DNA of 52,500 bases from Endozoicomonas euniceicola. GTDB taxonomy: Bacteria; Pseudomonadota; Gammaproteobacteria; Pseudomonadales; Endozoicomonadaceae. The stretch lies in assembly GCF_025562755.1 (NCBI RefSeq), contig NZ_CP103300.1:2860001-2912500 (forward strand), in the 5' to 3' direction. Shown here one piece after another: positions 26,480 to 34,291 of this stretch. The position numbers were made by a program, and so were the translations under genes. Below the pieces are notes generated by a model that worked only from the letters and a program-made list of their open reading frames with translations, was not told where the DNA came from and ran no database searches. Position 1 is the first letter of the stretch. Each line of letters starts with the position of its first letter.

Positions 26480-26563
26480 AGAAATGCCAGAAATTGATTG
26501 AATATTATTCTTATTCATAAGTTTGGGTCATTTGAATGAAAATGGTTTAAGAGGCATGAGGCT

Positions 26564-27250
26564 ATGTTTAAAATCGGTTTCAGAAGCAGTTCTCATAGAT
26601 GCAACTTATATTCAGAAGGAAATGTGCTGCAATTGACCAATGCTTTAAAGTTTCAGAACACAACCACCATACCCGGCAGCCGACATATTCCAGCGGTAAG
26701 ATCCAGAGAGTTTGGGGCAAAAAGTTACTTTTCCGGATACGTCTTCAGGGGAGATAGCAGACCTCCGGACGTTATATTTGAGCAGGGCTTTATGCTGCAG
26801 TATTCAGTGCAGTTAATAGAACAGATGAATATGATGACCGGAACCAGTCCTTTTAATAACCTTCCCGGTTTTACGGGAAAAGAAGGTATATCAACCAGCG
26901 TTTGTGTCTGTAATGCGTCTCTGTATGCTAATAACCGTAAGGCCTCTGAATTTAGAGGGTATGTTTACCTGATCGATGCAATGTACATGGGGGGATTTGC
27001 TGTATCTGATGACCCGGAAACATTTTCAAAACCTCCCATTCTTAAAGAAATCAATGAAGTATGCTTTCCATGCTCTATTCCCAATACATCGGTAATAGGG
27101 GTTGTATGGCCTGAAGGCTTGCGTCCATTAATATTAGACTGGCCGGAAGTGGCCGTCAGGCTTAACCTGGCGGTTAATCCTGAGTACTGGTCAGGTTGTG
27201 AAAAGGGACTGGCTGCTGCAAAGAAAGTGGTCGAATTATTTAATACATGA
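26564..27250 (+). CDS. ADP-ribosyltransferase toxin A-subunit-like protein, copy 1
   Basis: 228 aa, no signal peptide. The fold motifs match cholera/LT A and pertussis S1 subunits. Arg62 lies in YVFRGDSRPPDVIFEQGF, equivalent to the R-x-DSRPP block that binds NAD+. Ser110-Thr-Ser lies in GISTSV, the STS motif. Then come GYVYLIDAM and Glu165 in NEVCFPCSIPNTSVIGVV, matching the catalytic Glu before the ...IP...I.GV strand. NPEYWSG near 205-211 resembles the N-x-x-Y segment after the catalytic domain of cholera toxin. Position -2 from the Glu is Ile, so the classical E-x-E or Q-x-E is absent. No B-subunit gene is near. Likely a host- or competitor-directed effector delivered by another secretion route; substrate unknown. 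Confidence 0.8.
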   Translation: MFKIGFRSSSHRCNLYSEGNVLQLTNALKFQNTTTIPGSRHIPAVRSREFGAKSYFSGYVFRGDSRPPDVIFEQGFMLQYSVQLIEQMNMMTGTSPFNNLPGFTGKEGISTSVCVCNASLYANNRKASEFRGYVYLIDAMYMGGFAVSDDPETFSKPPILKEINEVCFPCSIPNTSVIGVVWPEGLRPLILDWPEVAVRLNLAVNPEYWSGCEKGLAAAKKVVELFNT

Positions 27251-27386
27251 CCTTGCTGGTGGCTGAGAAAGTATCATCCGGGTTCCGGTTACGAATATTC
27301 AGGGTCGATTTTCTTCTTGGGCAAGCCTTTTTATATCAAGGGCTGAAGCCTTAAGTCAGTGCCATTGGTTTAAGGGACATGAGGTT
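27251..27386 (+). repeat. Conserved spacer 1 of the ADP-ribosyltransferase array
   Basis: 136 bp between copies 1 and 2, almost identical to 28059-28194 apart from a few bases. The array unit (gene plus spacer) is about 810-830 bp, indicating recent tandem duplication. The spacer supplies the same upstream region, ending in ttaaggg(a/g)c(a/g)tgaggtt before the ATG. Confidence 0.85.
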
Positions 27387-28058
27387 ATGCTTAAACGCGG
27401 TTCCAGCAGTCGTTCTCAGACAGACAACTTATATTCAGAAGGGAATGTGCTGCAATTGACCAATGCTTTAAAGTTTCAGAACACTAACATGATACCTGGC
27501 AGCCGACATTTCCCGGCGGTAAGCTCCAGGGACTTTGGGGCAAAAAGTTACTTTTCCGGATACGTTTTCAGGGGAGACGCCAGACCTCCGCACATTATAT
27601 TTGAGCAGGGCTTTATGCTGCAGTATTCAGTGCAGTCAATGGATCAGGTGCGTATGATGACTGGAACCAGTCCTTTTGCCCACTTTCCCGGCTTAACGGG
27701 AAAAGACGGTATATCAACCAGCGTCTCTGTACTCGAAGCATCCAAATACGCTACGAACTTCAAGACATTTGCAGCATCTGGATGCAAATATGTTTACCTG
27801 ATTGATGCAATGGGCATGGCAGGGTTTGTTGTACCAGATAAGCAGGGCCCATTTCTTACAGAAAACAGTGAAATATGTTTTCTATCTTCTATTCCAAATA
27901 CATCAGTAGTCGGGGTCGTATGTTCTGACGGCCCGTACCTGATATTTAACAGCTTAACACTCTCCTGCCTTAATCTGGCTGTTAACCCGGAGTACTGGTC
28001 AGGTTGTGAAAAGGGACTGGCTGCTGCAAAGAAAGTGGTCGAATTATTTAATACATGA
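27387..28058 (+). CDS. ADP-ribosyltransferase toxin A-subunit-like protein, copy 2
   Basis: 223 aa. The first 80 and last 25 residues are nearly the same as copy 1. Catalytic set intact: Arg62 in FRGDARPP, STS at 110-112, Glu162 in SEICFLSSIP. The segment 112-160 differs strongly from copy 1 (ASKYATNFKTFAASGCKYVYLID...DKQGPFLTEN), and -2 from the Glu is Asn. In known toxins of this fold the equivalent region lies near the NAD+/target-recognition loops, so diversification here may change the target. N-terminus is Arg/Ser-rich (KRGSSSRSQT), again without export signal. Confidence 0.8.
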   Translation: MLKRGSSSRSQTDNLYSEGNVLQLTNALKFQNTNMIPGSRHFPAVSSRDFGAKSYFSGYVFRGDARPPHIIFEQGFMLQYSVQSMDQVRMMTGTSPFAHFPGLTGKDGISTSVSVLEASKYATNFKTFAASGCKYVYLIDAMGMAGFVVPDKQGPFLTENSEICFLSSIPNTSVVGVVCSDGPYLIFNSLTLSCLNLAVNPEYWSGCEKGLAAAKKVVELFNT

Positions 28059-28194
28059 CCTTACCGGTGGCTGAGAAAGTATCATCCGGGTTCCGGTTAC
28101 GAATATTCAGGGTCGATTTTCTTCTTGGGCAAGCCTTTTTATATCAAGGGCTGAAGCCTTAAGTCAGTGCCATTGGTTTAAGGGGCGTGAGGTT
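28059..28194 (+). repeat. Conserved spacer 2 of the ADP-ribosyltransferase array
   Basis: 136 bp, near-identical to spacer 1 at 27251-27386. The first ~45 bp of the same sequence recur after copy 3 (from 28888) and then diverge, showing that a longer array was broken there. Confidence 0.85.
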
Positions 28195-28887
28195 ATGTTT
28201 AAACGCGGTTCCAGAAGTCGTTCTCAGACAGACAACTTATATTCAGAAGGGAGTGTGCTGCAATTGACCAATGCTTTAAAGTTTCAGAACACAACCACCA
28301 TACCCGGCAGCCGACATATCCCAGCGGTAAGTTCCAGAGAGTTTCGGGCAAAAAGTTACTTTTCCGGATACGTCTTCAGGGGAGATTCCAGACCCCCGGA
28401 CATTATATTTGAACAGGGTTTCATGCTTTGGAAGCCCGTTACGGAAATGAGCCAGGTGCAAATAATGACTGGAGTCAGCCCTGCGATGGATGAAGCCCCC
28501 TTTTTTTATGGCCATACGCTCAGAGAGGGTATATCAACCATTGTCGATGTCCATGATGCAGCCTTCTACAGTGTGAAGTACAGGCAACCACCAGGGTATG
28601 TTTACTTGATTGATGCAATGGACATGGCAGGGTTTGTTGTATATAACACCATGGATACATTTTCAGAACCGCCGGTTCTTGAAAACATACAGGAAGTATG
28701 CTTTCTAGCCCCTATTCCCAATACATCGATAGTCGGGGTTGTATCGCCTGAAGGCCATCCTCCATCATCGCCCGGCTGGCCTGAAGCGATAAACAGGTTT
28801 GATCTGACTGTTAATCCAGAATACTGGTCAGATTCCGAAATGGGACTGGCTGCTGCAAAGAAAGTGGTCGAATTATTTAATACATGA
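28195..28887 (+). CDS. ADP-ribosyltransferase toxin A-subunit-like protein, copy 3
   Basis: 230 aa. Same N-terminal 78 residues as copies 1-2; Arg62 in FRGDSRPPD. The second motif is STI (Ser114-Thr-Ile) instead of STS, and Glu167 in QEVCFLAPIP is retained with Ile at -2. Residues 79-125 (KPVTEM...MTGVSPAMDE...HTLREGIS) differ from copies 1-2 but resemble copy 4, so the array contains two subtypes. The key first Ser of the STS motif and the catalytic Glu are preserved; activity is plausible but the third STS residue is changed. Confidence 0.78.
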   Translation: MFKRGSRSRSQTDNLYSEGSVLQLTNALKFQNTTTIPGSRHIPAVSSREFRAKSYFSGYVFRGDSRPPDIIFEQGFMLWKPVTEMSQVQIMTGVSPAMDEAPFFYGHTLREGISTIVDVHDAAFYSVKYRQPPGYVYLIDAMDMAGFVVYNTMDTFSEPPVLENIQEVCFLAPIPNTSIVGVVSPEGHPPSSPGWPEAINRFDLTVNPEYWSDSEMGLAAAKKVVELFNT

Positions 28888-29061
28888 CCTTGCTGATGGC
28901 TGAGAAAGTATCATCCCGGTTCAGGTTACGAATCCCATTTCTGGCTTTCAGGGCTCACAGGTGTAAGAGTCGGTGGCCCGGGATGTTGAAAGGTAGCCAG
29001 GATAGACGACCTTGATCATCAGCAGAAGTTGCTGGCGGATTCAGTGCCTGAGCCGCATCCG

Positions 29062-29454
29062 CTACTCTGGTGCGTAATCGTCCAGGGAGCAGGGTGGCTG
29101 TCTAGGCTCAAGTCTGTGCCTGTCGGTATGCTTGTGACATATGACGATGGTGCAATGATGTGTTTTTCCTTCGCTATCCATAAAGGAGATGGGCTGGTCG
29201 CAGAAAGGTGACGACCAAACGTTTTGGTTACTATGACTACGACCGAGCTGGACATTAAAGATTTTCCTGTACAAAAAATGTTCGTCGCCAATATACCATT
29301 GCTCAACACCGCACTCTTCAGGTTTTAGCGCTACGAAATGACGATCCATATGATGTTTACCTTCAATAACGTAAACTTCGAGGTAGTCAGTTGTATCAAT
29401 AGAGAATGCGTAAGAGCACCAAAAAATAATTAACAAGAGATTACGGCGTTGCAT
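29062..29454 (-). CDS. Small exported protein of unknown function inside the toxin-like array
   Basis: 130 aa with a clear signal peptide (LLLIIFWCSYAFS, residues 6-18). The mature ~110 aa contain several Cys (CGVEQW, FCDQP, HHCTIVICHKH, PPCSLDD) and many His, suggesting a disulfide-stabilised periplasmic or secreted protein. No family recognised. It is on the opposite strand to the ADP-ribosyltransferase copies 3 and 4 and next to an IS remnant, so it may have arrived with the IS or be part of the array's cargo. No evidence for an immunity role. Confidence 0.5.
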   Translation of the reverse strand: MQRRNLLLIIFWCSYAFSIDTTDYLEVYVIEGKHHMDRHFVALKPEECGVEQWYIGDEHFLYRKIFNVQLGRSHSNQNVWSSPFCDQPISFMDSEGKTHHCTIVICHKHTDRHRLEPRQPPCSLDDYAPE

Positions 29455-29509
29455 GGGATAGCCACAGTTTCTAATGAGGAAATGAAGATGTTTGATTCTA
29501 TTATAGCTA

Positions 29510-29962
29510 AGCGTTAAGAATACCGCTTATGCGTTGGATAAAGGCTATGACGCAGGAAAGAAAGTATCCGGAATTAAACGACACATCGTTATAGATACAC
29601 AGGGACAACCCCACGCAATCACTATTGCTACAGCAGATGTAAATGACAGGGCCAGGGCTCTGAAGGCTTTCGAAAACAACAAATCAACCTTATCAAAGAT
29701 AGAGTCTGTGTTGGTTGATGGCAGCTATACAGGTCAACCTTTTGCCAAAGCTACTGATGAAATACTGGGAGCCTCCGTACAGGTAGCAAAAAGGAGCGAA
29801 CTTCATACTTTTGCAGTCATCCCGAAGCGCTGGGTTGTCGAGCGCTCATTTGCCTGGATAGAAGACTTCCGCCGTTTATAGAAAAATACCGAGCGCAAAT
29901 TGAACACAAGTCTTCAATTTACGCATTTAGCTTTCTTGGTACTCTTGTTGAGAAGATTATGA
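29510..29962 (+). pseudogene. IS5-family transposase remnant (5' truncated, internal stop)
   Basis: The translation from 29510 (SVKNT...GYDAGKKVSGIKRHIVIDTQG, ADVNDRA, VLVDGSYTG, PKRWVVERSFAWIEDFRRL) matches the C-terminal half of IS5-family (IS427/IS1031-type) transposases. The second catalytic Asp (VDGSYTG) and the Glu (VVERSF) are present. The N-terminal half with the first Asp is missing. An in-frame TAG at 29879 replaces the usual Trp codon after RRL, and the frame then continues as KNTERKLNTSLQFTHLAFL to the natural stop at 29960-29962. Not functional. Confidence 0.88.
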
Positions 29963-29995
29963 ACAGCTTCTAAAAAAACATGTATGCAACACTTT

Positions 29996-30053
29996 CGTCA
30001 TCCCCGCAAAGGCGGATCCACTGTCGTGGTAGATTCCCGCCTTTGCGGAAATG
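29996..30053. repeat. REP/MITE-like palindrome
   Basis: TCCCCGCAAAGGCGG...TAGATTCCCGCCTTTGCGGAAATG: the arms CCGCAAAGGCGG and CCGCCTTTGCGG are exact reverse complements around ~20 bp. This is the widespread 'cattcccgc..a.gcggga' palindromic repeat seen in many proteobacteria. It lies between the IS remnant and toxin-like copy 4. Confidence 0.75.
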
Positions 30054-30095
30054 AGGGTATATTCTGTTGTGTCACTTCCTTAAGGGCATGAGGCT

Positions 30096-30791
30096 ATGTT
30101 TAAACGCGGTTCCAGAAGTCGTTCTCAGACAGACAACATATTTTCAAAAAAGAATGTGCTGCAATTGACCAATGCTTTAAAGTTTGAGAACACAACCACC
30201 ATACCTGGCAGCAGACTTATCCCAGCGGTAACATCCAGAGAGTATCGGGCAAAAAGTTACTTTTCCGGATACGTCTTCAGGGGAGATGCCAGACCCCCGG
30301 ACATTATATTTGAACAGGGTTTCATGCTTTTGAAGCCCGTTACGGAAATGAGACAGGCGCATTTAATGACTGGAGTCTGCTCTGAGCTGGATGAAAGCCC
30401 CTGTTATTATGGCTATACGTTCAAACAGGGTATATCAACCACTGTCCATGTCTATGATGCAGCCTACTACACTGTGAGGCGCTGGCGACCACCAGGGTAT
30501 GTTTACTTGATTGATGCAATGGACATGGCAGGGTTTGTTGTATATAACACCATGGATAAATTTTCAGAACCGCCGGTTCTTGAAGACATACATTATGAAG
30601 TATGCTTTCTAGCCCCTATTCCCAATACATCGATAATCGGGTTTGTATTGCCTGAAGGCCATGATCCATTATCGTCCGTCTGGCCTGAAGCGACAAAGAG
30701 GCTTAATCTGACTGTTAATCCAGAATACTGGTCAGATTCCGAAAAGGGATTGACTGCGGCAAAAAAAGTGGTGAGATTATTTAACGCCTGA
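30096..30791 (+). CDS. ADP-ribosyltransferase toxin A-subunit-like protein, copy 4
   Basis: 231 aa, closest to copy 3. Arg62 in FRGDARPPD; Ser114-Thr-Thr in GISTTV; Glu168 in YEVCFLAPIP with His at -2. An extra residue is inserted before the Glu (DIHYEVC versus NIQEVC). It is separated from the tandem trio by about 1.2 kb holding an exported protein gene, IS remnant and REP-like palindrome. Its immediate upstream bases (ttaagggcatgaggctATG) match those of copy 1. The conserved downstream spacer is absent. Confidence 0.78.
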   Translation: MFKRGSRSRSQTDNIFSKKNVLQLTNALKFENTTTIPGSRLIPAVTSREYRAKSYFSGYVFRGDARPPDIIFEQGFMLLKPVTEMRQAHLMTGVCSELDESPCYYGYTFKQGISTTVHVYDAAYYTVRRWRPPGYVYLIDAMDMAGFVVYNTMDKFSEPPVLEDIHYEVCFLAPIPNTSIIGFVLPEGHDPLSSVWPEATKRLNLTVNPEYWSDSEKGLTAAKKVVRLFNA

Positions 30792-30828
30792 CTGGACAGA
30801 CGCTTGCCGGGAGCCGGGGAGGTGGCAG

Positions 30829-31968
30829 TCAGGAATTCCATTGCTGGTTTTCAGAGTCCACAGGGCTGATGCTTAGGTTGTCGTTTGACCCGAAATTCGA
30901 GGAAGGTGTCTGATCCATTTTCAGCATCAGGCGCAGGTTGTTTGGTGATGTGGCATGCAGCATAGCGCGGTCCTGGGTAATTTTTCCGGCTTTAACCAGA
31001 TCGTAGAGCGTCTGGTCAAAGGTCTGCATGCCCTGGCTTTTACCTTTCTGAACGGCTTCATTCAGTTCGTCGATATTGCCATTTTTGATCAGGTCGGCAA
31101 CTCGTGGCGTGTTGATCAGGATTTCGTGTACCGGTACCACCGAGCCTTCTTCTTTTCCCTCGACCAATTGCTGGCCGACCACCATTCGCAGGCTGAGTGA
31201 CAGGTCCATAAGAATTTCAGAGTGCTGTTCCGGTGGGAAAAAGTGAATGATTCTTTCCAGAGCCTGATAAGTGTTATTGGCGTGCATGGTGGCTATGCAT
31301 AAATGACCGGTTTCAACAAATTCAACGGTATGTTTCATAACGCCGGGAGAGCGAATTTCTCCCACCACCACAAGGTTGGGCGCCTGTCTCAGTGCATTAA
31401 ACAAACCGGCTTCATAGCTTTTGGTGTCCAGTCCGACATCCCGCTGGGTAACAATACAGTTTTTGTGGTCGTGGATGTATTCCACTGGGTCTTCAATGGT
31501 GATGATATGGCCTTTGCTGTTCTGGTTGCGGTAATCAACCAGGGACGCCATTGATGTGGATTTACCCGCTCCTGCCGCCCCGGTGATCAGAATAAGCCCG
31601 CGTTCCTGCAATACCTGGTCAGCGATCTGTGAGGGTATCGACAGCTCCTGACATGAGGGAATGTAAGAGTTAAGCCTGCGAATCACCAGGCCGGGCTCAG
31701 ACTTCTGGAAAAAAGCACTGATCCGGAAGCGTCCAACATCTTTCAGGTTGTAGCCATAATTACACTCTTTGTTTTTGACGAATTGCCCAAAGCGTTCTTC
31801 TCCCATAAAAGTACGAATACTCTGGTGCGCCTGATCACTGGTGAGAACGGTGTTGCCAATGTTATGGATCGATTTACCAATCTTGAGGTTAGGTGGAATG
31901 CCTACGGTGAAAAAGCATTCGGAGCCTTTTTTGTCAGTCAGTAACTGAAGGATTTTGTCTATGTTCAT
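30829..31968 (-). CDS. pilU: PilU-type pilus retraction ATPase
   Basis: About 379 aa from ATG 31968; a GTG at 31977 adds three residues. PilT/PilU subfamily of AAA secretion ATPases: Walker A GAAGAGKST near residue 130, Asp box IITIEDPVEYI, Walker B NLVVVGEIRS and His box LCIATMHANNTYQALERII. GEIRS instead of PilT's GE(M/I)RD, the ETGHLCIATMHANN block and LSLRMVVGQQLV indicate PilU. It powers type IV pilus retraction together with PilT at the inner-membrane base. No pilT lies in the window; pilU normally follows pilT. Confidence 0.9.
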   Translation of the reverse strand: MNIDKILQLLTDKKGSECFFTVGIPPNLKIGKSIHNIGNTVLTSDQAHQSIRTFMGEERFGQFVKNKECNYGYNLKDVGRFRISAFFQKSEPGLVIRRLNSYIPSCQELSIPSQIADQVLQERGLILITGAAGAGKSTSMASLVDYRNQNSKGHIITIEDPVEYIHDHKNCIVTQRDVGLDTKSYEAGLFNALRQAPNLVVVGEIRSPGVMKHTVEFVETGHLCIATMHANNTYQALERIIHFFPPEQHSEILMDLSLSLRMVVGQQLVEGKEEGSVVPVHEILINTPRVADLIKNGNIDELNEAVQKGKSQGMQTFDQTLYDLVKAGKITQDRAMLHATSPNNLRLMLKMDQTPSSNFGSNDNLSISPVDSENQQWNS

Positions 31969-32031
31969 GGCAGCCACGGCAACGGGGAAAGGTAATAACT
32001 GATATTGTCGGCTCGCGGACTTTGAACTTGC

Positions 32032-32090
32032 GGCTCTTGCGGCTCTTGCGGCTATAGGAGGGGCAGTCCGGGTACTTCGCTACCCGGACT
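32032..32090. repeat. Short tandem repeat and hairpin between asmA and pilU
   Basis: Three 9-bp units of the type gcggctctt (32032-32056) are followed by the perfect 10-bp stem AGTCCGGGTA/TACCCGGACT with a 6-nt loop (32065-32090). No T run follows, so this is not a clear intrinsic terminator. It may separate asmA from pilU transcription. Confidence 0.45.
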
Positions 32091-32110
32091 CACGGCTGAG
32101 TGAAAAATAA

Positions 32111-34171
32111 TTACTTAAAGAAACCTTTCAGAACATCCTTGAGAGGGCCTTCAACTTTCTCCTCGATTTCTTCTTTAATGCGATGCTTCACTTCCTGTCT
32201 GGCCAGACCGGCAATGGTGTCAGCCAGACGGTCTGTATCAAGGCCGCAATCCGGTTTGCCCAGCTCTCCATGACAGCGTACGGGCCAGGTGACCTCTGCA
32301 TAATCCTCGTTTACCTGACACGCCGGGTCGCTGTCCGGAGCCGTGTCGCCACTGATATTCAGACCGACGTGGTAATCCATGGCCTGCTCTATCAGGTTGA
32401 CTGTGCCATCGCCTTTCAGGTTCATGTTAGCCAGCTCTGCGGTCAGGTTGTCGTTGCTGGCAACACCATTTCGAATATCAAAGCTGCCGCTGAGGTTTTT
32501 AAATTGTGTTGATTCTCCCCAGTCTTTTTTCTGCAAGTCTTTGTCGCGAATCCGGGCAATACCTTCACACACCAGTTTGTCGAAATTCGTTCCGGTGAAT
32601 GCGCCATTGGCAATCCCGAACCCTACCTTGCCGTTGAGGTTTCGGGTCAGAGTACTTTGCAGCAGGCCGTGGGTAGTAACATTCACATCGGCATTCAGGT
32701 TGCCTTCCACAGAAGCCAGCGCCGGAACCGGTTCGGCCACAGATTGCAGGTCAATGCCTTTAAGGCCTGCCACTGTTGATACTTTTGGATTGCCCTTCTG
32801 ACGGACATCCAGCCTGGTGTCCAGATCAATGACGCCTTTGTAGAAAGCTGAATTAATTTTAACCTGTTGACGACCGTTTTTAGCAGTGAGCTGAACGCTG
32901 GGGTTTTCAAACTTCAGTTTTGCCACGGTCATCGAGTTCAGCTTCAGGGAACCTTTGATATCCAAAGGACGCAGAGCATCTTCCGGAATCAGGGGCACTT
33001 CGCTGGTGGTGGCCGGAGCCGTTTGCTTACTGCTCTCTTCTTTACCGCTACCTTCTTTATTAGAGTGAGCCCCGTCATTTGCTGGTGGCAGGTAGTTATC
33101 GAGATTCAGGTCATTACCGGAAAACTGGAACGTCATGGCCTGGGTTTCAAGATCAGTGACCTTGAAGTTGCCATCAATGACAAAGCTGTCAAGGCTGAGC
33201 TTCAGGGTATTAGCGTCAAAGCGTTTGCCATTGGTGGTGAACTGGCTGTTAAACGACAGTTTGCTTAAAGCGTGCGGGTCAGCCATCGGGGGCAGACTGA
33301 CTTTAATCTGGCTCAACAGTCTGGCAGGGTTGAACTCAGTAACATCCATTGTGCCGTCAATTTTCATCGGCTCCTGCTGGTAGTTAACATTGCCCACAAG
33401 GTTGATGTTTTCGCCCTGAGTCATATCCGGCCTGGCGCTGAGTTTGTAGTTTTTCAGGGTGTACTGTCCATTTTTCAGGTCAAAGCTGACGTTACCGCTC
33501 AGCCCCGTCTGGAATGCAAGGTCTGGTTCATTGCTGCTGATGCGTGCCTGCAGATCAAAATCGAAAGGTTCCTGATTGCGAATGGCACCGGTGGTCAGGC
33601 TGGCCTGATCAATGGTGTAGGATTTTCCTGTAGTAAGATCCTGATACTGAATGATCAGGTCATTAGCAACGACGTTGGCAATGTTGATCTGCAAAGGCTG
33701 TTTTTCGCCGGATTGGTCTGAAGGCGTCGATGCTTCTGTTGTACTTTTGGCAGACCCGGATGCCGCAGATTTAGAAGGTTTTTGCCCGGTTTCCCAGTTG
33801 CCATTGCCATTGCTGTCTTTAATCAGGTTCAGTTTCAGTCCGATCAAAGTGGCGGTTTGCATTTCTACGGTCTGGCTCAACAGGGGCAGCAGTTTAACGC
33901 TGACTTCAGCTTTGCCCAGTTCAGCGAATGGCTTTTCTCCGGAACCTTTGACATTGATGTCTTGCAGAGAAAGCCCCAGCCAGGGAAAAACTGACCAGCC
34001 GATAGGCCCATCAATACTGAGCGTCAGCCCCGTGTTATCGTAAACCAGCTGGCTGATTTCATCCCGGTAATTGTTGGGATCGATGACTCTGGGAAGGACA
34101 AGGGCGGCGATAATTAAAATTAAGGCCAGTCCAGCTACCACAAAGACAAAAAACTTGATAATGCGGTTCAT
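32111..34171 (-). CDS. AsmA family protein
   Basis: 686 aa. One N-terminal transmembrane helix (FFVFVVAGLALILIIAALVL, residues 7-26), then the AsmA opening PRVIDPNNYRDEISQLVYDNTGLTLSIDGPIGWSVFPWLGLSLQDI. A long repetitive-beta periplasmic part follows, interrupted by two low-complexity Ser/Thr/Lys/Glu-rich linkers (~130-160 and ~370-390). The C-terminal AsmA_2 region (LNGKVGFGIANGAFTGTNFDKLVCEGIA...MNLKGDGTVNLIEQAMDYHV) is complete. AsmA-like proteins act in lipid transport to or homeostasis of the outer membrane. Same strand as pilU but 140 bp apart. Confidence 0.92.
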   Translation of the reverse strand: MNRIIKFFVFVVAGLALILIIAALVLPRVIDPNNYRDEISQLVYDNTGLTLSIDGPIGWSVFPWLGLSLQDINVKGSGEKPFAELGKAEVSVKLLPLLSQTVEMQTATLIGLKLNLIKDSNGNGNWETGQKPSKSAASGSAKSTTEASTPSDQSGEKQPLQINIANVVANDLIIQYQDLTTGKSYTIDQASLTTGAIRNQEPFDFDLQARISSNEPDLAFQTGLSGNVSFDLKNGQYTLKNYKLSARPDMTQGENINLVGNVNYQQEPMKIDGTMDVTEFNPARLLSQIKVSLPPMADPHALSKLSFNSQFTTNGKRFDANTLKLSLDSFVIDGNFKVTDLETQAMTFQFSGNDLNLDNYLPPANDGAHSNKEGSGKEESSKQTAPATTSEVPLIPEDALRPLDIKGSLKLNSMTVAKLKFENPSVQLTAKNGRQQVKINSAFYKGVIDLDTRLDVRQKGNPKVSTVAGLKGIDLQSVAEPVPALASVEGNLNADVNVTTHGLLQSTLTRNLNGKVGFGIANGAFTGTNFDKLVCEGIARIRDKDLQKKDWGESTQFKNLSGSFDIRNGVASNDNLTAELANMNLKGDGTVNLIEQAMDYHVGLNISGDTAPDSDPACQVNEDYAEVTWPVRCHGELGKPDCGLDTDRLADTIAGLARQEVKHRIKEEIEEKVEGPLKDVLKGFFK

Positions 34172-34291
34172 GGTTCGCCTCGGTCGAATGTGTTTGGGGT
34201 TCTTATAAAGTAGTTATCTGTTCAGTTTACTGATCTGAAGGTGTTGAAGATAGGCTGATTGGTATTACATGACCATTAAGGGGAGCGGCAA

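Noticed and set aside
27251..28194. Tandem 136-bp repeats as a possible phage or integron attachment array
   Set aside because: They are ordinary intergenic parts of a tandem gene duplication; no integrase, attC-like core palindromes or phage genes are nearby.
30829..31968. Ser instead of Asp in the Walker B region (GEIRS) as a sign of an inactive PilT
   Set aside because: As I recall, PilU proteins commonly have Ser or Thr at this position; all other ATPase motifs are intact, so it is better read as a normal PilU.
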